Assembly (NCBI GenBank): GCA_047636995.1
Contig: JBLIGQ010000017.1
Coordinates: 1 to 53,412 of the forward strand
Reading direction: 5' to 3'
DNA from: JAQWQB01 sp047636995
Lineage (GTDB): Bacteria > Bacteroidota > Bacteroidia > Flavobacteriales_D > Sanyastnellaceae
DNA: 53,412 bases
Below, in pieces: positions 1 through 7,775 of the stretch (positions are counted from its first letter, which is position 1; every line of letters begins with the position of its first letter). The notes under the pieces are model-generated. The model had not been told where the DNA came from. It saw nothing but the letters and a program-made list of their open reading frames with translations, and made no database searches. A program made the translations under genes and the position numbers.

Positions 1-77
1 GAGTTTTGAGTTTTGAGTTTTGAGTTTTGAGTTTTGAGTTTTGAGTTTTGAGTTTTGAGTTTTGAGTTTTGAGTTTT
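1..77. repeat. Perfect heptamer tandem array (GAGTTTT)x11
   Basis: Eleven uninterrupted copies of GAGTTTT fill positions 1-77 and the array may continue left of the window. A 7-base unit is not a multiple of three, so reading frames rotate through it, which argues against a coding role. The array should be prone to slipped-strand length change. About 210 bases to its right lies a GC-rich element, and a related low-complexity array sits beside the second copy of that element near 34.7 kb. Bases 80-280 between array and element show no convincing gene. Confidence 0.95.
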
Positions 78-284
78 GAAAAATAGGAAAGATTGGGAAG
101 AGTTCAGAGGCGAATTACTATCCGTCCAACAAGCGTCCAGAAACTCAAATTTGAGGCGAATAGTAGAGAGGAAAAACATTGATTCATTGGCTACAAGCAA
201 CGGCCATGAAGTAAGGCTTAACGGCTATGAAGTTGCTGGGTTTTTAGTGGGAGACTGAGCATGATGAATGGAATGCTTGGGTAC

Positions 285-345
285 CTTTGCTTCGCTTGGT
301 TTGGACGGAGCGGGGGCGGGGCGGGCCCGCGAGGGCATTCTCTAG
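285..345 (+). repeat. Dispersed GC-rich G-quadruplex-capable element, copy A
   Basis: A sharply GC-rich island in AT-leaning surroundings. Guanine runs at 312-316, 318-321, 323-325 and 333-335 fit a four-tract G-quadruplex on this strand, with loops of 1, 1 and 7 bases. A perfect palindrome GCGGGCCCGC lies at 321-330. The same element, beginning with a GGTAC-TTTGC-like box, then a CTTGG box, then the G-runs and a CGAGG box, recurs in opposite orientation at about 34805-34875. Two diverged copies with the same order of boxes indicate a dispersed repeat, not chance GC richness. Its function is unknown. Confidence 0.7.
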
Positions 346-413
346 CAGATAGATTCAACACTTAACCTCATATTGAGCCCTCGGCACCTTAACGACAAAC
401 GGGACGGCTTCAT

Positions 414-965
414 CCCACGAATGGAAGTCGTGGCTACTATAATGGCCCAGTTAAGGTGGTAGTTCCTTCTCGAAACTCGATCTCGGTTTCGATTCACCGC
501 CTTTTTCCCACGAATGGAAGTCGTGGCTACTATAACGGACTAATTCAAGGTGGTAGTTCCTTCTCGAAACTCAATCTCGATTTCGATTCACCCCCTTTCC
601 CCACGAATGGAAGTCGTGGCTACTATAACGGACTAATTCAAGGTGGTAGTTCCTTCTCGAAACTCAATCTCGATTTCGATTCACCGCCTTTTCCCACGAA
701 TGGAAGTCGTGGCTACTATAATGGCCCAGTTCAAGGTGGTAGTCCCTTCTCGAAACTCGATCTCGATTTCGATTCACCCCCTTTTCCCACGAATGGAAGT
801 CGTGGCTACTATAATGGCCCAGTTCAAGGTGGTAGTTCCTTCTCGAAACTCAATCTCGATTTCGATTCACCGCCTTTTTCCCACGAATGGAAGTCGTGGC
901 TACTATAATGGCCTAATTCAAGGTGATAGTTCCTTCTCGAAACTCGATCTCGGTTCCCGTCCCTT
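414..965 (-). repeat. Six tandem 93-bp units, each with a REP-like hairpin
   Basis: Units start at 414, 507, 600, 693, 786 and 880; the period is 93 bases (94 for the fifth) and the sixth fades out near 965. Each unit contains CCACGA-7 bases-TCGTGG, a 6-bp stem. Read on the minus strand, GTAG lies directly 5' of that stem, the arrangement known for REP elements recognised by RAYT (TnpA-REP) transposases. A second near-palindrome around CGAAACTCGATCTCGATTTCG also recurs in most units. Because 93 is divisible by three, long reading frames with 31-residue repeats appear, but these look like an artefact. No transposase gene is present in the window. Confidence 0.9.
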
Positions 966-974
966 CCAAAACAC

Positions 975-1010
975 AAAAAAGCCGATCCCCATAAAAGGAA
1001 TCGGCTTTTT
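975..1010 (-). terminator. Bidirectional intrinsic terminator
   Basis: An 11-bp perfect stem pairs AAAAAGCCGAT (976-986) with ATCGGCTTTTT (1000-1010), with an extra CC/GG inside, so each strand ends in a U-tract. It lies about 20 bases beyond the stop of the leftward gene ending at 1032, so it should end that two-gene transcript and insulate it from the repeat array. Confidence 0.85.
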
Positions 1011-1031
1011 AATCAATGTTATCTTCTTGTT

Positions 1032-1469
1032 CTAGTTCTCCTTCGAACCAATCAGCACTGATACACAGCCTTCATGGATTAACGTGGAAGAGGACTCTGC
1101 CTCCGGAACCCGGATGCGAACAATCAATTGCTGGGTAGTTGCAACCTTAAAGTCGAACTTACTGTCAGCCTTAATTTCTTCGTCTATGTTGGTGTAGATG
1201 ACCTCATCATCAGTGTCTAGCACTTCAAATTCTAGGTCTCCCAATACGGGGTGTCCACACACCAATAGTCTATATTCCTTGCCTGCGTAAAAAGTGAGTA
1301 ATAACTCTGCTTCATCTCCAGGGATCAATACGGCACTATTGAAGTTATCGTTTTGCACATACCCTTCTAATTCAGGCAGGCATTTCTTCTTTGTAAAACT
1401 TCTACACTGCGCTTGAGACATCAGTGGAAGCATTAAAAGTACGGGTAGTATTATTTTTAGGAACTTCAT
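1032..1469 (-). CDS. Small exported protein of unknown function
   Basis: A 145-residue protein. The first 20 residues form a clear signal peptide (Lys near the start, a hydrophobic LPVLLMLPLM stretch, then a SQAQ cleavage region), so export across the inner membrane is expected. The mature part has five or so cysteines, including one shortly after the signal peptide and one in a GCVSVL segment near the C terminus, and an alternating hydrophobic pattern suggesting a beta-rich domain. No sorting domain, lipobox or catalytic motif was recognised. It follows the lipoprotein gene at 1490-2437 after only 20 bases and precedes a terminator, so the two are probably co-transcribed. The ATG at 1469 is well placed for the signal peptide. 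Function is not assigned. Confidence 0.8.
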   Translation of the reverse strand: MKFLKIILPVLLMLPLMSQAQCRSFTKKKCLPELEGYVQNDNFNSAVLIPGDEAELLLTFYAGKEYRLLVCGHPVLGDLEFEVLDTDDEVIYTNIDEEIKADSKFDFKVATTQQLIVRIRVPEAESSSTLIHEGCVSVLIGSKEN

Positions 1470-1489
1470 CGTTGTTCTAAGCTTTTCGT

Positions 1490-2437
1490 TTACTGAATGT
1501 ATTTTGCGCGTACCTCTGTGATTTTGCTAATCACGGCTGCCAAAGTTTCGTCTGACATGGTAACAGTGGATGCACCGCCTATCACAGTTGTACCGTTTTC
1601 GTCTTTTGAGGTTTCAGTTTTCTCCTTATTTATTTCAACTCCAGCAAAAACTGACTGCAATGCTTCCAAGTCAGCCTTCATATCGGCCAAATTCTCTTGG
1701 TTTTCATAGCTTCCTAAAAGACTCACGAGATCAGCAAGTGAATACTTTTGTTCAGCAATACGCTTTCTTAGCTCGTCATTTCCTTCCACATGGTTGGTTG
1801 CAAGAAACAATCCTTCTAGCCATCCACCTGCAATTAGAAGTGCAGAGTAATCTTCTTGTCCGTCATCCTTGAACTTCGCATTCAAAGACCAGAACGTGTC
1901 TGATACAATGCTCAGCAATGAATCTTTGATGTCTTTGTTCGCTTCAACACGCGTTATAAGGTTGTCATCGATAATTCCTCCTACGCCAAGGTCTTCAGCA
2001 AGTGATTTGGTTGCAGAGAAGTAGTACAAAGACTCTTTCGTGCGCTCAAACATAGTGGTGTAGCTCAGATCAGCGCCATACACACCAAGGTTAATGGCTT
2101 GTTGCTTCTTCGTAATGTAATTCTCAATGTTATCTACACTGTTCAGTACATCACTGTCGAAATCTGCACCTGAAGATCTAATTAAACTTGCCATCTCCAT
2201 GGGAGCTGGAATGGTGTAGAATATTTTTTTAATGGTCTCTTTTCGCGAAGATACTGAAGCACCTTCTAGATCATTAATGTTAACTTCTTGGGCAGTTTCT
2301 TCTGGCATTTGTTCCTGTTTCTCTGCTTTTGGCTCTTCGCCACAGCTTGAGAATAAAACAGCACCACTAAAGAAAGCTACCGTTAGGGTGAAAACGGTCA
2401 ATTTCCTGGCTGACATAATTCGGGGTTTTGTGTTCAT
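1490..2437 (-). CDS. Predicted lipoprotein of unknown function
   Basis: A 315-residue protein with an N-terminal hydrophobic segment ending in a lipobox-like FSSCGEE at about residues 29-35, so Cys is probably lipidated by Lgt and the precursor cut by signal peptidase II (lspA is in this window). An acidic linker rich in Glu and Gln follows. The rest is largely helical by residue pattern, without a motif I can name. An internal ATG seven codons in (MSARK) gives a more compact signal peptide and may be the true start. It is first in a two-gene leftward unit with the small exported protein, and a TAnnTTTG box lies about 95 bases upstream. A cell-envelope role is inferred only from the signal. 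Confidence 0.8.
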   Translation of the reverse strand: MNTKPRIMSARKLTVFTLTVAFFSGAVLFSSCGEEPKAEKQEQMPEETAQEVNINDLEGASVSSRKETIKKIFYTIPAPMEMASLIRSSGADFDSDVLNSVDNIENYITKKQQAINLGVYGADLSYTTMFERTKESLYYFSATKSLAEDLGVGGIIDDNLITRVEANKDIKDSLLSIVSDTFWSLNAKFKDDGQEDYSALLIAGGWLEGLFLATNHVEGNDELRKRIAEQKYSLADLVSLLGSYENQENLADMKADLEALQSVFAGVEINKEKTETSKDENGTTVIGGASTVTMSDETLAAVISKITEVRAKYIQ

Positions 2438-2530
2438 CGTTGTTTCAACTAAAAGGAAAATTAGGTATGATGCCTAGTTCTACGGTCGTCATGCATAAAA
2501 GTTATACATAGGTTCTTGTTAGTGTGAGAA

Positions 2531-2538
2531 CAAATCTA
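2531..2538 (-). promoter_or_regulatory. Candidate Bacteroidota -7 box for the lipoprotein operon
   Basis: On the minus strand this reads TAGATTTG, an exact match to the TAnnTTTG -7 consensus of Bacteroidota primary-sigma promoters. It lies in the 246-base gap upstream of the leftward lipoprotein gene, leaving a leader of roughly 90 bases. I do not see a TTTG -33 element at the usual 19-21 base spacing, so confidence is modest. Confidence 0.35.
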
Positions 2539-2683
2539 TCTCATTGAAAGAGAGTTACTCGTAGGACACATCAAACTAAGATTTGTAGGAATAAGACTAT
2601 CCGCACCTTCCAAATCAAGAGAAAACTCTCTCATGTGACTGTAAATCAATACTTAAGATGACATTTCCTTTTGGGCGAAAAAG

Positions 2684-5467
2684 TTAATGTGCCTCCAGCC
2701 AATTGGCGCCTTCATCCATATCTACCTTCAATGGAACAGCCATTTTCACTGCATTTTCCATGTGAGAAATAATTAGCGGACGAAGTTCATCAAGCTCATC
2801 AACATGCGCATCGAAGACCAATTCATCATGTACCTGCATGATCATTTTCGATTTGAATTTTTTCTGTTCCAACTCTTTGTGGATAGAAATCATGGCAATC
2901 TTAATGACATCTGCCGCTGACCCTTGGATGGGTGCGTTAATAGCATTTCGCTCTGCAAAGCCTCTTACCACCGCATTTGAAGAGGTAATGTCTGCTAGGT
3001 AGCGTCTTCGTCCCAAAATGGTTTCTACAAATCCGTGCGCCCCTGCAAACTCAATGTTCTGAGATTGGTAGGCTTTTAACTTCGCGAATTGAGTGTAATA
3101 ATTGTCTATTATTTCTTTGGCCTCGCCCCTGCGGATCCCCAGGTTTTGAGCCAATCCGAAAGCGCCCTGACCATAGATAATTCCGAAATTGACGGCTTTC
3201 GCCTTGCTTCTCATTTCTCTATCTACAGATTCAATTGGCACACCAAAAACCTTAGACGCCGTGGCTTTGTGGATGTCTTCCCCAGCAAGGAAAGCTTGAA
3301 TCATCCCTTCGTCTTCACTCAACGCAGCAATGATGCGCAACTCTACTTGGCTGTAATCTGCCGCTAAGAGAATGTATTCTTCGCCCCGTGGAATAAATGC
3401 TTTTCGTATCTCCCTTCCTCTTGGTGTGCGAATAGGAATGTTCTGTAAATTCGGATGATTCGAACTCAATCTGCCCGTTGCCGCAACAGTCTGCATGTAT
3501 TGCGTGTGCAAACGGTGGGTGTTTTCATTCACCATCTCTGGCAGTGGATCTACGTAGGTAGATTTCAATTTGCGCAGTTGGCGGTAATCTAAAATCTTGC
3601 TGATGATCTTGTGTTCGTGCTCCCATTTTGATAGCACCTCCTCACCCGTGGCGTATTGACCACTTTTGGTTTTGCGCACATTCTTTCCAATGCCCAACTT
3701 CTCAAACAAAATGGGTCCAAGCTGCTTGGGTGAATCTACATTGAACTCCTCCCCTGCCATTTCAAGAATCTCCGCTTTCAACCTGTCAACATCAATCGTT
3801 AAGGTTTGACTAAATTCTTTTAAGTTGTCACAATCCAGATTTACTCCTTCCAATTCCATGTGTGCCAACACCTTCAAAAGCGGAATTTCCACTTCGTAGA
3901 AGAGCTTTTTCAAATGGTCTTTCTCAATTTCCTTCTCAAATTCATGCTTCAGCTGCAAGGTGATATCTGCATCTTCACACGCGTAATCTGCAATGGCCTC
4001 AGGCGTAAGGTCTGCCATGCTCCCTTGGTTCTTTCCTTTTTTACCAATCAACGTCTCAATGGAAACCGGGGCATAATTGAGGTAGGTCTGCGCAAGGTAA
4101 TCCATGCCGTGTTTGAGGTCAGGATTCATCAAGTAATGAGCTATCATCGTATCCCACAACTGATTTCCAATGGTAATATCATAGCTCTGCAACACCTTGT
4201 AATCGAACTTAATGTTTTGTCCTATCAAGGTCAGTTTTTCATTGGCGAACAATGGTTTGAACAATTCTAGCCCTCGTTTTTTATCGTCTTTTGTGCCTTC
4301 CAGCGGCACGTACCATGCTTCGCCGGGCTTCACTGCAAACGACATCCCCACGATGGTTGCGGAAATGGAATCAAGGTCTGCGGTTTCGGTGTCGAAGCAG
4401 AATTCTCCAGCAGCCTCTAGAGTTGCAATAAGCTTCGCTTTGTCTTCAGCACTTTGAACCAAGTGGTACTGATGCGGAACATCGGCTAGGGTCTTGTAAG
4501 TTGGCCCTTCTTCCTCAATCTCTTCCTCTTCAGCGGCACCTGAATCAAACATAGAGATTTGTTCTCCTGTATTAACGGGCTCTTCGCCAAAGACCCTTTT
4601 CGCCATAGTTCTGAACTCCAATTCCTCAAAAGTCGCTCTCAGTTTCACCTCATCAATGGGCGTCATAATCATGTCTTCCCACGTATGCGGCACCTCAATG
4701 TCTGTAACTATCGTGGCAAGGTGTTTAGACATTAACGCTTGCTCGTGATGGCTCTCTACCTTTTCTTTTTGTTTGCCTTTTAAGTCCTCAGTGTGCTCAT
4801 ACAAGCCCTCAACGCTACCGTATTTCGCCACTAATTTCATGGCTGTTTTTTCGCCAATCCCTGGCACTCCGGGAATGTTATCTGCACTATCCCCCATGAG
4901 CCCAAGAATGTCAATGACTTGCTCTGGCCTCTGGATATCATACTTTTCACAAATTTCTTTCGGTCCCCAAATCTCTGGGGGTTTCCCAGATCTCCCTGGC
5001 TTAAACATGAAGATGTTGTCTGAAACCAATTGCCCAAAATCTTTATCGGGCGTCATCATATAAGTCGTAAATCCGGCCTTTTCTGCTTGCTTCGCGATGG
5101 CGCCTATAACATCATCTGCTTCGTAATTGGGAATTTCAATAATGGGAATGGTGAAGCCGGCAATCAGATCTTTGATGAACGGAACAGAAAGCTTGATGTC
5201 TTCTGGAGTCTCGTCTCTGTTCGCCTTGTATTCTGGATAATCTGTTACACGAAAAGACCCCCCTGGCGGATCAAAGACCACGGCAATATGGGTAGGCTTC
5301 TCATTTTTAAGCACATCAAGTATCGCATTCGTGAAGCCGAACATGGCACTTGTATTCAATCCTTTCGAGTTTATTCTTGGTGTTCGAATGAACGCATAGT
5401 ACGCCCTAAAAATAATGGCATACGCGTCAATTAGGAAGAGTTTTTTGTCGGTGTCTTTAGATAACAT
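2684..5467 (-). CDS. polA: DNA polymerase I
   Basis: A 927-residue full-length enzyme for Okazaki-fragment maturation and repair synthesis. Three domains are visible. Residues 1 to about 300 are the 5'-3' flap nuclease (starting with LFLIDAYAIIFRAYYAF and including the YEADDVIG acidic motif). A 3'-5' proofreading exonuclease at about 350-540 keeps its catalytic motifs: FDTET, NIKFD and YACED. The polymerase domain carries motif A (DYSQVELR, near 703), motif B with the O-helix (RSKAKAVNFGIIYG, near 750) and motif C (VHDELVFD, near 879). Unlike many bacterial PolA proteins, its proofreading residues are therefore intact. It is transcribed leftwards, apparently alone, divergent from the gene at 5621 across 153 bases. 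Confidence 0.98.
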   Translation of the reverse strand: MLSKDTDKKLFLIDAYAIIFRAYYAFIRTPRINSKGLNTSAMFGFTNAILDVLKNEKPTHIAVVFDPPGGSFRVTDYPEYKANRDETPEDIKLSVPFIKDLIAGFTIPIIEIPNYEADDVIGAIAKQAEKAGFTTYMMTPDKDFGQLVSDNIFMFKPGRSGKPPEIWGPKEICEKYDIQRPEQVIDILGLMGDSADNIPGVPGIGEKTAMKLVAKYGSVEGLYEHTEDLKGKQKEKVESHHEQALMSKHLATIVTDIEVPHTWEDMIMTPIDEVKLRATFEELEFRTMAKRVFGEEPVNTGEQISMFDSGAAEEEEIEEEGPTYKTLADVPHQYHLVQSAEDKAKLIATLEAAGEFCFDTETADLDSISATIVGMSFAVKPGEAWYVPLEGTKDDKKRGLELFKPLFANEKLTLIGQNIKFDYKVLQSYDITIGNQLWDTMIAHYLMNPDLKHGMDYLAQTYLNYAPVSIETLIGKKGKNQGSMADLTPEAIADYACEDADITLQLKHEFEKEIEKDHLKKLFYEVEIPLLKVLAHMELEGVNLDCDNLKEFSQTLTIDVDRLKAEILEMAGEEFNVDSPKQLGPILFEKLGIGKNVRKTKSGQYATGEEVLSKWEHEHKIISKILDYRQLRKLKSTYVDPLPEMVNENTHRLHTQYMQTVAATGRLSSNHPNLQNIPIRTPRGREIRKAFIPRGEEYILLAADYSQVELRIIAALSEDEGMIQAFLAGEDIHKATASKVFGVPIESVDREMRSKAKAVNFGIIYGQGAFGLAQNLGIRRGEAKEIIDNYYTQFAKLKAYQSQNIEFAGAHGFVETILGRRRYLADITSSNAVVRGFAERNAINAPIQGSAADVIKIAMISIHKELEQKKFKSKMIMQVHDELVFDAHVDELDELRPLIISHMENAVKMAVPLKVDMDEGANWLEAH

Positions 5468-5620
5468 CGCAGGAATTTGGTTTGTGTAGGGTCAATCAAT
5501 CTTGGGGGAACAAGATAACGAAGACGTAAGGGAAAACCGTAGAAAAGCTCCACAATCTGACCTGAATAATTTGTACCTTGAAAACAGTTAAAACTGAAAA
5601 CTCTTCGTCCACAATCAAAC

Positions 5621-7261
5621 ATGAGGATTGCTGCTACCATACTATTCTTCCTATTCCTTAGTCTCATCAACTACGCTCAGTCTGTTGTAGACGTAGTTCA
5701 GTTTTATACCCCAGACAATTCAGGGTTTGACTTCACCTTGCTTGACAGCTCTCCAACACATGTGCTTTTGAAGACTGATGACGCTAATTTCTCCACCTCA
5801 TTAGGATACGAAAGTGCCAGTGAATATGACGTGAATTGTTTATTGCTTTGTGATCTCGACTTGAACGTCATTTGGCAAAAGAACCTGTTTGACGGAGACT
5901 TTATGGACGCTACCTTAGGCGATGATTGTGTTTATGCATTTGGTGTATCTCAATCGGAATCGTTTATTGAAGGTGAAGAATTGGATTTTGAAACGGGGCG
6001 TTTTGCTTCGAAACTTGATCTAAATGGAAATTGGGAATGGATGAAGTTTTACCCTTCACTTTTCAAGCATAGTGCGTGGGAAAACACGATCGAAACAGAT
6101 TCTGAAAACAATCTTCTTGCTTCTGTTGAGCTCTGGAATTACGAGCACCCAGCTTCTACAGACACACTAACGTTTGCAAATGAACAATGCTTTTGTTCGG
6201 CATTAGCAATGGATTTTGCTATTTGCTCAATTCTACTAAAATGGGATGAAAATGGCAATGAATTATGGTCGCGAGTCTTTGACTCAAACTACCCAAATCT
6301 TACTATTGAATTCTATGTCGACTCTCAGGACAATTATTACATTTCCGGCAGTAGTGATTGGAGTCCTGAACCTTCAGAATTTGCTGGGCAAGAAATCAAT
6401 GGAGGACGCCATGTATTGAGCTATTCCGATTCAGGAGAAGAACAGTGGGCCTATTATTTTTCAAATCAAGTGCCTTGGTTCAATGCACAGGTAAGAAATG
6501 TTATTTTCGATGATGACAACTCAATTTACATCAGTATTCTCCACAACTCAGATTCAGTGGTTACCTCAGAAGAAACTCTCTATTTGGAAGCACCAGTCCA
6601 ACCTGTCATTCACAGTACGATTCATCAGGTGAACAAGCAAAATGGACAATTCGAGGAACTAACAATTTTTGGTTATTTCTCTCCTAACTCTAGTATCCTG
6701 CGGAATTCTTCAAATGGAGTTTATATTGTAGAAAGTCCCTTGGAAGGATTCGAACATCAATTCCCTCCGTATACTTATGTCCCCGACCAATCCATGCTTT
6801 TTATTTCAAAAAATGCGGTTGGTCAATATTCAGAGCCTTTTCCTTTTTACTTTGATGGTGGATTATCGAATTTCTCTTACGTTGGAGATGATCGAATTTA
6901 TATTGCCATTCGAGACGCAATTGAGCCAAGTGGGTTCTATACAAATGACATTGATTATTCGAATCTAGACTCCAAGAATTATGTCATTATCCTAGATTCA
7001 ACTACCGACATTGAAACGCTTTCTTCTGATGCCAAGGCGTTCACAATTTACCCCAACCCCATTTCCATGGGTGCATTGAACATTGTCACCGACTATCCTT
7101 ACGGTTCTGTGAAGGTTATTGATCTTCAAGGGAGAACTGTCTTTGTCAGTGAAAAAATGGTGAAAGAAATTCCGATAGAAGGATTCAACAAAGGGACGTA
7201 CATTATTCAGCTCAGCGGCGGCAACGGCGTCATTCAAGAACGATTTGTGGTGGTGGAGTGA
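5621..7261 (+). CDS. T9SS type A cargo protein, secreted
   Basis: A 546-residue exported protein. A signal peptide occupies about residues 1-19 (hydrophobic ILFFLFLSLI, then YAQ). The body contains repeated segments resembling bacterial beta-propeller blades (W-x-K-x-L or W-x-R type strands such as NVIWQKNLFDG, NWEWMKFYP, NELWSRVFD and EEQWAYYF), each followed by a short acidic loop, as seen in SBBP/PQQ-like propellers. The last 75 or so residues are a type A T9SS sorting domain with FTIYPNPIS, a VIDLQGR strand and GTYIIQL before the end. The family is typically surface-bound or released. It ends directly against the convergent DUF2480 gene with no gap. Substrate and role are unknown. Confidence 0.85.
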   Translation: MRIAATILFFLFLSLINYAQSVVDVVQFYTPDNSGFDFTLLDSSPTHVLLKTDDANFSTSLGYESASEYDVNCLLLCDLDLNVIWQKNLFDGDFMDATLGDDCVYAFGVSQSESFIEGEELDFETGRFASKLDLNGNWEWMKFYPSLFKHSAWENTIETDSENNLLASVELWNYEHPASTDTLTFANEQCFCSALAMDFAICSILLKWDENGNELWSRVFDSNYPNLTIEFYVDSQDNYYISGSSDWSPEPSEFAGQEINGGRHVLSYSDSGEEQWAYYFSNQVPWFNAQVRNVIFDDDNSIYISILHNSDSVVTSEETLYLEAPVQPVIHSTIHQVNKQNGQFEELTIFGYFSPNSSILRNSSNGVYIVESPLEGFEHQFPPYTYVPDQSMLFISKNAVGQYSEPFPFYFDGGLSNFSYVGDDRIYIAIRDAIEPSGFYTNDIDYSNLDSKNYVIILDSTTDIETLSSDAKAFTIYPNPISMGALNIVTDYPYGSVKVIDLQGRTVFVSEKMVKEIPIEGFNKGTYIIQLSGGNGVIQERFVVVE

Positions 7262-7774
7262 TTACTGCCTAGGCTTCTTATAAATCGGAACCGTGCTGCA
7301 CGGCTCTCCAAAAAGCAATGACTTTGCTACGGGCTGTAGCTTTTGTACCAAAGCCGTATAGGCCTCTAAGGGAATGGATTCATCTGAACAGCCTTTGACC
7401 ACAATGCGGGCATCTACATACTCATCAACAGACATATTATTCACAAAACCCAATGATAGTGATTTCCTTAATTCGTCTTTGCTTTCTGGGCTTACTGTTT
7501 GGGCGAAGGGAGCTAAAGCCGAAGCCACCAACATGTACGCCCAAGTAGGAATAATAGCGTCTGCTGTGCATACAATGCTCACGTGTTGGTCTTTAAAAAC
7601 AGTCCAATCTGTTTCTTTGATCCAAGCCCGAAAGTCTTTTTCTTTTAGCATGAGCTCTTGCCAAAGTTGGTCTTTCAGATCAATGACCTCAATGTTGAAT
7701 TGGGGAAGAATTTCTTCTAAGTCAAGTGAAACTAGTCCACTGCTTATAACGCGATTGAGGATTTCATCAGCCAT
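7262..7774 (-). CDS. DUF2480 family protein
   Basis: A 170-residue soluble protein without signal peptide or membrane segment. I recognise it as DUF2480, a family known mainly from Bacteroidota: it shows the starting LVSLDLEE pattern, a DWTVFKDQHVSI segment, the IIPTWAYMLV stretch and a late KGCSDESIPLEAY segment, and the length is usual for the family. Its biochemical role is unknown. Its ATG begins one base after the dxs stop, so it is probably translated by ribosomes finishing dxs, linking it physically to isoprenoid synthesis. Its stop abuts that of the convergent T9SS gene ending at 7261. Confidence 0.85.
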   Translation of the reverse strand: MADEILNRVISSGLVSLDLEEILPQFNIEVIDLKDQLWQELMLKEKDFRAWIKETDWTVFKDQHVSIVCTADAIIPTWAYMLVASALAPFAQTVSPESKDELRKSLSLGFVNNMSVDEYVDARIVVKGCSDESIPLEAYTALVQKLQPVAKSLLFGEPCSTVPIYKKPRQ

Positions 7775-7775
7775 C

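Noticed and set aside
76..258. 60-codon open frame beginning with TTG in the heptamer array
   Set aside because: It starts inside simple repeat DNA on a rare start codon, has no recognisable domain and no neighbour context, and is short enough to be chance.
456..1035. Two overlapping open frames encoding perfect 31-residue repeats
   Set aside because: The 93-base repeat unit is divisible by three, so frames without a stop in one unit stay open through all copies. There is no signal peptide or plausible start, and the DNA-level hairpin explains the conservation better.
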